DNA from: Candidatus Omnitrophota bacterium
GTDB taxonomy: Bacteria; Omnitrophota; Gorgyraeia; Gygaellales; Profunditerraquicolaceae
NCBI GenBank assembly: GCA_026387435.1
Contig: JAPLLS010000040.1
Coordinates: 1 to 41,732 of the forward strand
Direction of reading: 5' to 3'
Length of the DNA stretch: 41,732 nucleotides
Shown: one piece after another, positions 9,113 to 16,790 of the stretch
Layout: each line of letters opens with the position of its first letter
How positions within the stretch are numbered: the stretch's first letter is position 1
The notes under the pieces: model-generated
Told to the model about the DNA's origin: nothing
Database searches by the model: none
The model's input: only the letters and a program-made list of their open reading frames with translations
Program-made: the position numbers and the translations under genes

Positions 9113-9180
9113 AAGGAAAAAAGATCCGGACATGTTCCGGAGACGGAAGAATACTTACATCATAATAAATGTAAAATAGC

Positions 9181-9209
9181 TTGAATTAACATCATATTTA
9201 TTGTATACT
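9181..9209 (+). promoter_or_regulatory. Putative promoter for HigBA-like operon
   Basis: TTGAAT-17 nt-TATACT ending 4 nt before the ATG. Confidence 0.55.
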
Positions 9210-9213
9210 CTAA

Positions 9214-9597
9214 ATGGATAAGAGCGTCGCGCACAAGAAGACGATATTTTATGTAGACGAAGAGGGCAATAGTCCTGTTGAAAACTTTTTAGATCGTCTG
9301 GACGCGAGTGCTAAAGCTAAGATTACCGCCAGGATCGAGTTTCTGGGAAAACATTGGCGCGAGGCACGCAGGCCTTTAGTGGATTATCTCGAGAACGGTT
9401 TATACGAGTTACGGGTTCAGTTCGTTAAAGATAAGGTTAGAGTGATTTACGCGTATATGTTCAAGGATTATATCGTGTTATTGCATGGGATCATCAAAAG
9501 AACGGCAAAGGTCCCTGAAAATGATAAGTTGATCGCCCAAGAGCGGCGGTTAAATTTTGAGAGGCTGGTTAAGCAAGGAAGAGTAAGATTACCATGA
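9214..9597 (+). CDS. RelE/HigB-type toxin (phage Gp49-like)
   Basis: FYVDEEGNSPVENFLDRLDASAKAKI...LENGLYELRVQFVKDKVRVIYAY...IIVLLHGIIKRTAKVP-type signature. Confidence 0.85.
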   Translation: MDKSVAHKKTIFYVDEEGNSPVENFLDRLDASAKAKITARIEFLGKHWREARRPLVDYLENGLYELRVQFVKDKVRVIYAYMFKDYIVLLHGIIKRTAKVPENDKLIAQERRLNFERLVKQGRVRLP

Positions 9598-9920
9598 GCA
9601 AAAACAAGAGTAAAGCCATAACTCCTAAAACTATAGGCCAGTATGCCGAGGAACAGTATCGGAAAAGCCGGGATTTTCGTAAAGCCTATGATGAAGAAGC
9701 CGCACGACTGCATATCGGCTATAAGATCGCCCGATTGCGCAAGGAAAGGAAGATCACTCAGCAGGAACTTGCCAGAAGAATCAACTCCAGTCAGCAGACA
9801 ATATCGCGCATAGAAGATACCCGCAATACCCGCCTCAATTTTAAAACATTGATCAGAGTCGCCGCGGCATTGCAGGCTTACGTCCGCGTGGATTTTGTAC
9901 CCAGAGAATTAGCTACTTAA
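9594..9920 (+). CDS. XRE-family HTH antitoxin (HigA-like)
   Basis: ATGA overlap with toxin; IARLRKERKITQQELARRINSSQQTISRIED HTH. Confidence 0.9.
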   Translation: MSKNKSKAITPKTIGQYAEEQYRKSRDFRKAYDEEAARLHIGYKIARLRKERKITQQELARRINSSQQTISRIEDTRNTRLNFKTLIRVAAALQAYVRVDFVPRELAT

Positions 9921-9930
9921 CGGAAAAACT

Positions 9931-11430
9931 ATGATCAGATCCGTAATCTGGAGACAGACGCTTCTCATAGCAGCCCTTGTGGTCCTAACCTTGACCTCGA
10001 GGGTTTTTTGTTACGAGGCCCAGGTCGAGAATATCAGCGGCACCAGGTATTTCCCCGCGGTCAAGCAGGCCATTGCCCAGGCCAACAAGTCGATCTATCT
10101 GGTCATGTTTACCGTGGAATCTTCGGCCAGCAAGCAGTCCAAGCCAGGGGAGCTGGTGGGTCTGCTCATCGAGGCCGCCAAACGCGGGGTGGAGGTGCGG
10201 GTGGTCCTCGACCAGAATGTGGATTATGTGTCCTGGGATCCCCGGATCAAAAGCACTAACGCTTTTCGCCGGCTCAAAGATGCCGGGGTGGATGTGCGTT
10301 ATGATGAGCCCGCGCGTTATACCCACGCCAAGGCTGTGGTTATCGACCAAAAGACGGTTATCCTGGGAAGCACCAACTGGACCGAGAATTCTTTTGACAA
10401 CAATATCGAGACTGACGTCAAGATCGAGTCTCCGGAGCTGGCGCGAGAAATGCTGGAATATTTCCAAACCATCAAGATCGACGAGAGTGTGCCAAAATTA
10501 CTCGAGCCCAGGGCCAATTCTGTGGGGATCAGTCGGCATTTTTTGGATGATCCGGGGATCGGGCCGTTCCTGGTCAAGGAGCAGGCCGAGCGGGCTTTTG
10601 ACCTCTATTTGTACCTTTTGTGGAAGTTCGCGGGCGACGCCCAGGGCCAGGTGAACTTCTTCTATGATGACGCGGCAAAATATCTAGGGATCTACCAAGG
10701 CTGGACCCCGGAGAATTATCGCCGCCAGATCAACGATCTGCTCCGCAAGCTGGAGGATAAATTCCAACTGATCCGCTTCCAGCCGCGTTACGGTAAGGAG
10801 CCGGCCATAACTTTGCTCGATTATGAGGATCCGCAAAAGCCTTATCAGCTCCCCAATGAGAAGCAGCTGCTCATCCCCGGGGAATACTTTGAGCGGGGCT
10901 GGAGCCGCCAATTGTCCCTACGGGCCAAGTTTTGTTATTTGATCAATCTGGCTTACACCGCGGACAGCGACATCAAGCCCTTCTGGTCGAAAAGTGTGCT
11001 CACCATTACCCGCCAATGCGGCGGGGTGGGCCAGGATGTGATCATCAAAGGAATGCAAGAGTTGCGCCACAGCCGTCTGCTCGAGGCCCGTTACGACCAG
11101 CTGGGCAACAAGCCCTATGACACCCGCCGTCCGAAGATGTACAAACTGCTCGACCTTTACGACCCCGCCCAGCGCGACCAGGACCTGGCCCAGCTCCAAA
11201 CCAAGTACGGCCCCAAGCAGTACGCCCAAGCCCGCCAGTACGCCGCGATCGTCTTCGAGGAGAACGATCCCCGGGTAGTAGAAGAGATCATCACCCTCAT
11301 CCAAGAGCGCGGCCCGAAAAAAGTCGCCCAAGCCTTCCAAGAAGTAGCCCAAAAAAACATCGACAACCCCAAGCGCACCTACATTTATACCCTAGGAATT
11401 ATAGACGCTGTACCCAACCCTAGCCATTAG
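9931..11430 (+). CDS. Phospholipase D-like domain protein with signal peptide
   Basis: Hydrophobic N-terminus; PLD motif YTHAKAVVIDQKTVILGSTNWTENSFDNN (HxK...). The last residues IIDAVPNPSH and the stop lie inside repeat copy 3. Confidence 0.8.
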   Translation: MIRSVIWRQTLLIAALVVLTLTSRVFCYEAQVENISGTRYFPAVKQAIAQANKSIYLVMFTVESSASKQSKPGELVGLLIEAAKRGVEVRVVLDQNVDYVSWDPRIKSTNAFRRLKDAGVDVRYDEPARYTHAKAVVIDQKTVILGSTNWTENSFDNNIETDVKIESPELAREMLEYFQTIKIDESVPKLLEPRANSVGISRHFLDDPGIGPFLVKEQAERAFDLYLYLLWKFAGDAQGQVNFFYDDAAKYLGIYQGWTPENYRRQINDLLRKLEDKFQLIRFQPRYGKEPAITLLDYEDPQKPYQLPNEKQLLIPGEYFERGWSRQLSLRAKFCYLINLAYTADSDIKPFWSKSVLTITRQCGGVGQDVIIKGMQELRHSRLLEARYDQLGNKPYDTRRPKMYKLLDLYDPAQRDQDLAQLQTKYGPKQYAQARQYAAIVFEENDPRVVEEIITLIQERGPKKVAQAFQEVAQKNIDNPKRTYIYTLGIIDAVPNPSH

Positions 11431-11537
11431 ATCAAGTTACAAATATAATATTTCCTAAGGCGCCGGAACATCCCGGCGCCTTTTTTATTTGAAATATTTG
11501 TGTTAGATTTTATACTTTTAAACGTCTATTAAAGTAG
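11398..11537 (+). repeat. ~140-bp terminator-promoter intergenic element, copy 3
   Basis: ATTATAGACGCTGTACCCAACCC...AAGGCGCCGG hairpin...GTTAGATTTT...CGTCTATTAAAGTAG. Confidence 0.85.
11457..11487 (+). terminator. Intrinsic terminator
   Basis: AAGGCGCCGG / CCGGCGCCTT with T6 tract. Confidence 0.85.
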
Positions 11538-11540
11538 AGG

Positions 11541-11559
11541 ATATCACAAACTGTGATAT
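11541..11559. promoter_or_regulatory. Putative operator palindrome upstream of ORF6N gene 2
   Basis: ATATCACA-AAC-TGTGATAT perfect 8-bp arms. Confidence 0.6.
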
Positions 11560-11586
11560 GTTTCGGTAGACAAAAAAGAAGAAAAT

Positions 11587-12231
11587 ATGACTTTAGCATT
11601 GTCTGTGGAATTAATAGCTACGAAAATCTTGATGATCAGAGGCCAGAGGGTAATGCTGGATAAGGATCTGGCCCGGTTGTATGGCGTTTCGATTAAGGCT
11701 TTGAATCAAGCAGTGAAAAGAAACATTCAGCGTTTCCCAGGTGACTTTATGTTTCTTCTTACTAGACAAGAGGTTAGCAACTTGAAGTCGCAAATTGCGA
11801 CCTCATGTTGGCAACCATATGGCACACATGAAGTTATAGATTCAAGGTCACAATTTGTGACCTTGAATTCAGAACTCACGATAGGACAAGATGTTAGGAA
11901 TTTAGGTGCGGGAAAGCAAGGTAAGAATATAAAATATCTTCCTTACGCCTTCACCGAACAAGGCGTAGCCATGCTCTCCAGCGTCCTGAACAGCGAGCGG
12001 GCCATCCGGGTCAACATCATGATCATGCGCGCTTTCGTCAAACTAAAGGAGCTCTTACTAACCCACAAAGACCTGGCCGAAAAGATCGCCGCGCTGGAGA
12101 AAAAGTACGACACCCACGATGATAAGATCCAGCTCATCTTCGAAGCGATCAAGAAACTGCTGGAGCCAGTGCCCGAGTCGCCCCCGTCTCTTGAACCTAA
12201 GAAACCGCCGATCGGCTTCCAAAAAGATTGA
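11587..12231 (+). CDS. ORF6N domain-containing DNA-binding protein (paralog 2)
   Basis: SVELIATKILMIRGQRVMLDKDLARLYGVSIKALNQAVKRNIQRFPGDFMFLLTRQEV; C-terminus near-identical to paralog 1. Confidence 0.9.
   Translation: MTLALSVELIATKILMIRGQRVMLDKDLARLYGVSIKALNQAVKRNIQRFPGDFMFLLTRQEVSNLKSQIATSCWQPYGTHEVIDSRSQFVTLNSELTIGQDVRNLGAGKQGKNIKYLPYAFTEQGVAMLSSVLNSERAIRVNIMIMRAFVKLKELLLTHKDLAEKIAALEKKYDTHDDKIQLIFEAIKKLLEPVPESPPSLEPKKPPIGFQKD
11771..11897. repeat. 60-bp tandem units with palindromes inside ORF6N CDS (paralog 2)
   Basis: Palindromes TGAAGTCGCAAATTGCGACCTCA (11783-11805, one mismatch) and ATTCAAGGTCACAATTTGTGACCTTGAAT (11840-11868, perfect 14-bp arms); third unit degenerate. Confidence 0.85.
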
Positions 12232-12362
12232 TCGAAACTTCGCGCCCTTTATGTTGTAGGGGCAGGCCAGAAGTGGTAGAATCAAAATATACGCGCGGTT
12301 CGAAAAAAGGACGATATGAGGATCAGGATACTTGATTTCTTCGGCAGAGAAAGGAACTCAGG

Positions 12363-13868
12363 GTGAGCGAGGAAAAATACCGCCAGCTCTTTAATTTGGC
12401 CAATGACGCTATTTTCCTGATGAAGAAAGAAATGTTTATCGACTGCAATCCAAAGACGCTGGAGATGTTCGGCTGTACAAGGGAACAGATCATCGGCCAG
12501 CCTCCGTACAGATTTTCTCCGCCGGCCCAGCCGGATGGAAGGTTTTCTCCAGAGAAGGCGATGGAAAAGATCAATGCCGCATTACGGGGCCAGCCGCAAT
12601 TTTTTGAATGGGTGCATACGAAATATGACGGCACGCCGTTTCCAGCGGAAGTCAGCCTCAACAGCATTATTTTAAAAGGACAGCAATATATCCAGGCGAT
12701 TGTCCGTGATATCTCAAAACGGAAAGAGATGGAGGATAGCTTAAAAGAATCCGAAAAGCGATTCAAAACCATATTTAATAATGCGAACGACGGCATACTC
12801 ATTGCCGACGCGCAGACTCAAAAGTTCATCTTGTGCAATAAGAAGATAAGCGAAATGCTGGGATATGAGCCGGAAGAATTGATGAAACTGGGCGTCAGTG
12901 ACATCCATCCTCAGGAAGACCTGCCTTCGGTAATAGAGCATTTTGAGCGGCAGCTGAGGGGCGAGATCCTAATCGCTGAAAATTTGCCGGTGCGAAGAAA
13001 AGACGGCAGTGTCTTCTTCGCCGATATCAGCGTAGCGGCAATCGAACTCTCCGGAAAAACGTGTATGATCAGGATCTTCAGAGATAACACCGAGCGCAAG
13101 AAGGCGGAAAAAGAACTGGCGGACGCCTACGAAAGGCTCAAAGAGACCCATGCCCAGCTTGTCCAATCGACGAAGATGGCTTCAGTAGGCATTTTGGCGG
13201 GAGGGGTGGCGCATGAGATCAATAATCCCCTGACCGGCATCCTGAACAATGTTCAGCTGATCACGCTGATGGCGAAAGAGAAAAAAGATTTCAACCTGGA
13301 AGAATTCAAGAACATATTAAGAGATGTCGAGATCTCCGCCCTGCGTTGCGTCAATATAACGCAGTCGCTGTTGAATTTTTCCCATGCCTCTAAAGGGATA
13401 TTCGAGCAAATTTCTTTGAATGACGCCGTCGACGACATCATCCCGCTTGTGGAAAAAGAATTAAAACTCCAGAATATCGTTCTTCGCGTCGAATTCAAGG
13501 ACGATCTGCCCCTTATGCGGGGGGATATCCAGCTTGTCGAGCAGGTGATCTTTGATATGATCAATAATGCCCGATGGGCCATAGCTCAGCGCAATGACCC
13601 GCGCGAAGGCGTCATAACAGTGAAGACCGATCTTGAACCGGACAAAAAGAATGTTTCGGTCACGATCTCAGATACCGGGATCGGGATCCCTCAGGAGCAC
13701 GTGGAAAAGATATTCGACCCTTTTTTTACCACGAAAGAACCCGGAGAAGGAACGGGCTTAGGGCTTGCTATCGCCTATAACATCGTCAAGTCGCATCAAG
13801 GGAATATTGAGTTGAAAAGCGAGAAAGGCGTCGGCACCTCGTTCAAACTGTTTTTTCCTTCGCTATAA
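12363..13868 (+). CDS. PAS-domain sensor histidine kinase
   Basis: Two PAS domains, [15 protein letters not shown]-box, NNARWAI N-box, DTGIGIP and GTGLGLAI G-boxes; GTG start. Confidence 0.9.
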   Translation: MSEEKYRQLFNLANDAIFLMKKEMFIDCNPKTLEMFGCTREQIIGQPPYRFSPPAQPDGRFSPEKAMEKINAALRGQPQFFEWVHTKYDGTPFPAEVSLNSIILKGQQYIQAIVRDISKRKEMEDSLKESEKRFKTIFNNANDGILIADAQTQKFILCNKKISEMLGYEPEELMKLGVSDIHPQEDLPSVIEHFERQLRGEILIAENLPVRRKDGSVFFADISVAAIELSGKTCMIRIFRDNTERKKAEKELADAYERLKETHAQLVQSTKMASVGILAGGVAHEINNPLTGILNNVQLITLMAKEKKDFNLEEFKNILRDVEISALRCVNITQSLLNFSHASKGIFEQISLNDAVDDIIPLVEKELKLQNIVLRVEFKDDLPLMRGDIQLVEQVIFDMINNARWAIAQRNDPREGVITVKTDLEPDKKNVSVTISDTGIGIPQEHVEKIFDPFFTTKEPGEGTGLGLAIAYNIVKSHQGNIELKSEKGVGTSFKLFFPSL

Positions 13869-13927
13869 GAATAAGGGGACGTTCCCCAAAGTGACACCCT
13901 TGGCCTTCCGGGCCAGTGAGAATACAA

Positions 13928-13979
13928 GAGTTACAACACTCCTTCCATGCTAGGCGCCGAAACACACCGGCGCCTTTTT
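13928..13979 (+). terminator. Terminator related to the GGCGCC intergenic family
   Basis: GAGTTACAACACTCCTTCC then AGGCGCCG (13952-13959)/CGGCGCCT (13968-13975) and T5. Confidence 0.75.
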
Positions 13980-13981
13980 GG

Positions 13982-14010
13982 TTGAGGTGCGAGGTTTACA
14001 GCGGTATAAT
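13982..14010 (+). promoter_or_regulatory. Putative sigma70 promoter directly after terminator
   Basis: TTGAGG-17 nt-TATAAT. Confidence 0.6.
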
Positions 14011-14053
14011 CATAATAGAACTAGTTGAAAAACAATAAGTATTTAAAAGGAGG

Positions 14054-14452
14054 TTGAAAATGCAAATAGAAATATTCGCTTTGTGTGATGCTGCGATTGC
14101 AGACTTTGGAAAACTTAGTATGCTTGGTGCGTTTGATACGATCGGGGCTACAAAAATCCCGATAGTTCATCCCCAATGTGCCATTGCTTTGAGAGTTAGA
14201 TTTGAAAGAATTGAGCGGGGGGAGCATAAAGTAATAGTTCAGTTCGTTGATATTGACGGGAAAAATGTTATTCCTCCCGCACAGGGTGCTATAACCATGA
14301 ATTTTCCGGAGGAGCAAAGTTCTGGTTCGGCAAATTTGATTCTGAACATTCAAGCATTAAAACTGGAAAAATTTGGGCAGTATTCGATTGATTTAGCAAT
14401 TGATGGGCAACAGAAAGCGTCATTACCGCTTTTTGTGAAAGAACGCAAATAG
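14054..14452 (+). CDS. Hypothetical protein, DUF6941-like
   Basis: MQIEIFALCDAAIADFGKLSMLGAFDTI...; RBS AAGGAGG 8-10 nt upstream. Family assignment from recall only. Confidence 0.7.
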   Translation: MKMQIEIFALCDAAIADFGKLSMLGAFDTIGATKIPIVHPQCAIALRVRFERIERGEHKVIVQFVDIDGKNVIPPAQGAITMNFPEEQSSGSANLILNIQALKLEKFGQYSIDLAIDGQQKASLPLFVKERK

Positions 14453-14484
14453 AGTTTAACAATGAAGGCGAAAGAAAACAAAGG

Positions 14485-15276
14485 GTGAAAGGATATCCGG
14501 CTAAAATGAACGCAGATTTTCGTAAATTACGCGATTTTCTCAAAGACAGCCTCAGAAAAGAATTTGATTTTTCGCAGACAGACCAGGCTAAAGGAGTACC
14601 GGTTCCTGAAGTGGAGAAGCCGGTTTTAGCGGGCCAAAGGGTGGTCACACTTCTTAAGCCTAAATAGTGGAAGAATATTAAGAATATTGACCTGGTCAGC
14701 GCGATCAAAAAGCGCAGGAGTCAGCGGGCTTTTCTAAAAAAACCTTTGCTCTTGGAAGAGTTATCATTCCTGCTCTGGGCGACCCAGGGAGTGGTGCGTA
14801 AAGGCGAGGGTTACACCATGCGCACAGTTCCTTCTGCAGGGGCCCGGCATGCAATGGAGACGTATTTGTGCGTATAAGATTGCGAGAACTTACAGCCGGG
14901 CGTATATCGTTATCTATCCACCAAACACCAGTTAGTCGAAGAATTCCTGGATGATGGTCTTGCTTCCAAGATCGCTCCGGCTTGTATGGGCCAGCAGTTT
15001 ATCAATACTGCAGGGGTAGTTTTTGCCTGGGCCGCTATTCCTTACCGCATGGAGTGGCGTTACGGCCCGGTATCGGCAAAAGCCATTGCCGTGGATGCTG
15101 GCCACGTCTGTCAAAATCTTTATCTGGCTTGTGAAGTTGTTTCCTGCGGCACCTGCGCGATCGGCGCCTATGACCAGGAGCAGATCGATGCGCTCATTCG
15201 CCTTGACGGCGAAGATGAGTTTGTCATTTATCTTGCCTCCTTTGGCTATATTATACCAAAAGAGTTACCTAATTAG
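14485..15276 (+). pseudogene. SagB-type nitroreductase interrupted by two in-frame stop codons
   Basis: One continuous frame except TAG 14665-14667 and TAA 14875-14877; reads LRKEFDFSQTDQAKGVPVPEVEKPV...LLKPK*WKNIKNIDLVSAIKKRRSQRAF...ATQGVVRKGEGYTMRTVPSAGARHAMETYL...GHVCQNLYLACEVVSCGTCAIGAYD. Confidence 0.8.
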
Positions 15277-15288
15277 TGAGCATTAACA

Positions 15289-15305
15289 ACGCTTCTATTT
15301 ATTTC
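15289..15305. repeat. REP-like half element ACGCTTCTATTTATTTC
   Basis: 17-nt identity with 8279-8295 region. Confidence 0.5.
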
Positions 15306-15360
15306 AAGAAATCCCGAATTGTAAAGGATTGAGGGAAAAATACGGACGAAGCAATATTAC

Positions 15361-15388
15361 TTGACAAATTCAATATATATTGTATACT
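15361..15388 (+). promoter_or_regulatory. Putative promoter of nucleotidyltransferase operon
   Basis: TTGACA-16 nt-TATACT (TGTATACT extended -10). Confidence 0.6.
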
Positions 15389-15413
15389 TTTATACAGATA
15401 GATGTATAATTTA

Positions 15414-15429
15414 ATACAATTAATTGTAT
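15414..15429. promoter_or_regulatory. Palindromic operator overlapping start codon
   Basis: ATACAATTAATTGTAT, perfect 16-bp palindrome overlapping ATG at 15428. Confidence 0.45.
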
Positions 15430-16024
15430 GAATAAGTACAGAATAGATAGAGCAGGGTTGTTGGACACGCTTGCGGCCTGGGATAGCTTTTTGAAGCGTA
15501 AAGTCAGGCTGATAGCCTGCGGTGGAACGGCAATGACGCTCTTGGGTATCAAAGAGTCGACTAAAGACATTGACTTGATCGTTCCGGTGGAAAAGGAGCA
15601 CGATTATCTGATGAAGATTTTGCCTGGACTTGGTTATAAGCACGTCACAGGGTGGGGATGGGCCCGGGATGACGGGTTTGTCTTTGACCTGTTCCGCGGT
15701 CAGGGGATCCATACTACCGGACTGCTGGATTCGCCTTTAGAAAAAAACAGACACGCGCTGGTCAAGGAATTCAGCCATATTTACCTTGGCGTGCTTAATT
15801 CGTACGACATCATTATCACTAAACTCTTTAGGGCGACTAAGGTGGATATCGATGATTGTTTGATGTTGGTAAAGCATGAAATAAAAAAGATCGATTGGAA
15901 GAAGCTGGACGCGCGGTTCCGGGAGACCGCCTCATACGATGTATCGCAAGGTAATGTCATTAAGAATTGGGAACATTTTTTTAGCTTAGTAAGGAAGAAA
16001 GGATTGTATCGTGAAGAGAAATGA
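15428..16024 (+). CDS. Nucleotidyltransferase-fold protein (DUF6036/AbiEii-like)
   Basis: RLIACGGTAMTLLGIKESTKDIDLIVPVEKE (GG...D-x-D) polymerase-beta-like NTase core. Confidence 0.75.
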   Translation: MNKYRIDRAGLLDTLAAWDSFLKRKVRLIACGGTAMTLLGIKESTKDIDLIVPVEKEHDYLMKILPGLGYKHVTGWGWARDDGFVFDLFRGQGIHTTGLLDSPLEKNRHALVKEFSHIYLGVLNSYDIIITKLFRATKVDIDDCLMLVKHEIKKIDWKKLDARFRETASYDVSQGNVIKNWEHFFSLVRKKGLYREEK

Positions 16025-16679
16025 TCTGGTAAAGAGGTTGGGCAACCTTGGTTTTCCGCTTATGGAAGTGACCGAAGAGTCAGATGCTAATCTGACCTTG
16101 GCGGAGCTGGTTAAATCGCGAGATTTGCGCTTTTGGGAAGGTTTTCCCACGGTACTGGTTTTTAGCGCGGAAATGGGGATGTTCGACTACGAGAAAACCG
16201 AAAGCCGGCTTAAGGGTTCTTTCGATAAATTAGATTTCGGCTTATTGGTGGCGATGTCGCTCGCGCTTTATAAGGCTCTGGATCTGAAATTTTCCTGGAC
16301 GGATAAATTATATTCTTCGCTTAATAACGAAGGCCGGCGTCAGTTCGATGTTTATTTTAACGCTTTTAGATCAGGAGAAAACCTTCATCTGCGACACCGT
16401 CTTATGTCCAGTCAACGTTTGAAGACGACGTTTAACAGTTATTTTCTCCAGAAACAATCGAGTATGAAGGATCTCTTGTCTACTAAGGAAGAGCTTGGTT
16501 TTGAACAGGCGCTGTCCCAGGTTCTTGCGCCCAAACAGAAAGAGCTGTTCCTGAAAAAACTGAAGAGCGAAAAACTGACTAAAACGGAAAAAGAGTATTT
16601 CTCGCGCGTGGTAAAAAAGAAGGTGCTGGCTTTAGCCAATACCCAGTTGCATCAATTGGCCCAGAGGCTGCTGAGGTAA
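16011..16679 (+). CDS. Hypothetical partner of the nucleotidyltransferase
   Basis: 222-aa ORF overlapping the NTase gene by 14 nt; probable two-gene operon. Confidence 0.65.
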   Translation: MKRNDLVKRLGNLGFPLMEVTEESDANLTLAELVKSRDLRFWEGFPTVLVFSAEMGMFDYEKTESRLKGSFDKLDFGLLVAMSLALYKALDLKFSWTDKLYSSLNNEGRRQFDVYFNAFRSGENLHLRHRLMSSQRLKTTFNSYFLQKQSSMKDLLSTKEELGFEQALSQVLAPKQKELFLKKLKSEKLTKTEKEYFSRVVKKKVLALANTQLHQLAQRLLR

Positions 16680-16681
16680 GA

Positions 16682-16785
16682 ATTATAGAAGAATTATAGA
16701 CGCTGTACCCAACCCCAGCCATTAGATCAAGTTACAAATATAATCTTTCCCAAGCGCCGAACCACCCCGGCGCCTTTCTTGTTTC
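16682..16785 (+). repeat. Left (terminator) half of the ~140-bp intergenic element, copy 4
   Basis: ATTATAGAAGAATTATAGACGCTGTACCCAACCCCAGCCATTAGATCAAGTTACAAATATAAT...GCGCCG hairpin; right half missing. Confidence 0.8.
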
Positions 16786-16790
16786 TGAAC

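Noticed and set aside
10073-10654. 193-aa + frame ORF inside the PLD gene
   Set aside because: Composition artefact (G/W/R/S-rich) in an alternative frame of a clear PLD-family gene.
14665-14667. Genome-wide TAG recoding (pyrrolysine or suppressor)
   Set aside because: TAG terminates several well-supported genes here (lipase, PLD, CorA, RAYT), so global reassignment is not supported; local decay is simpler.
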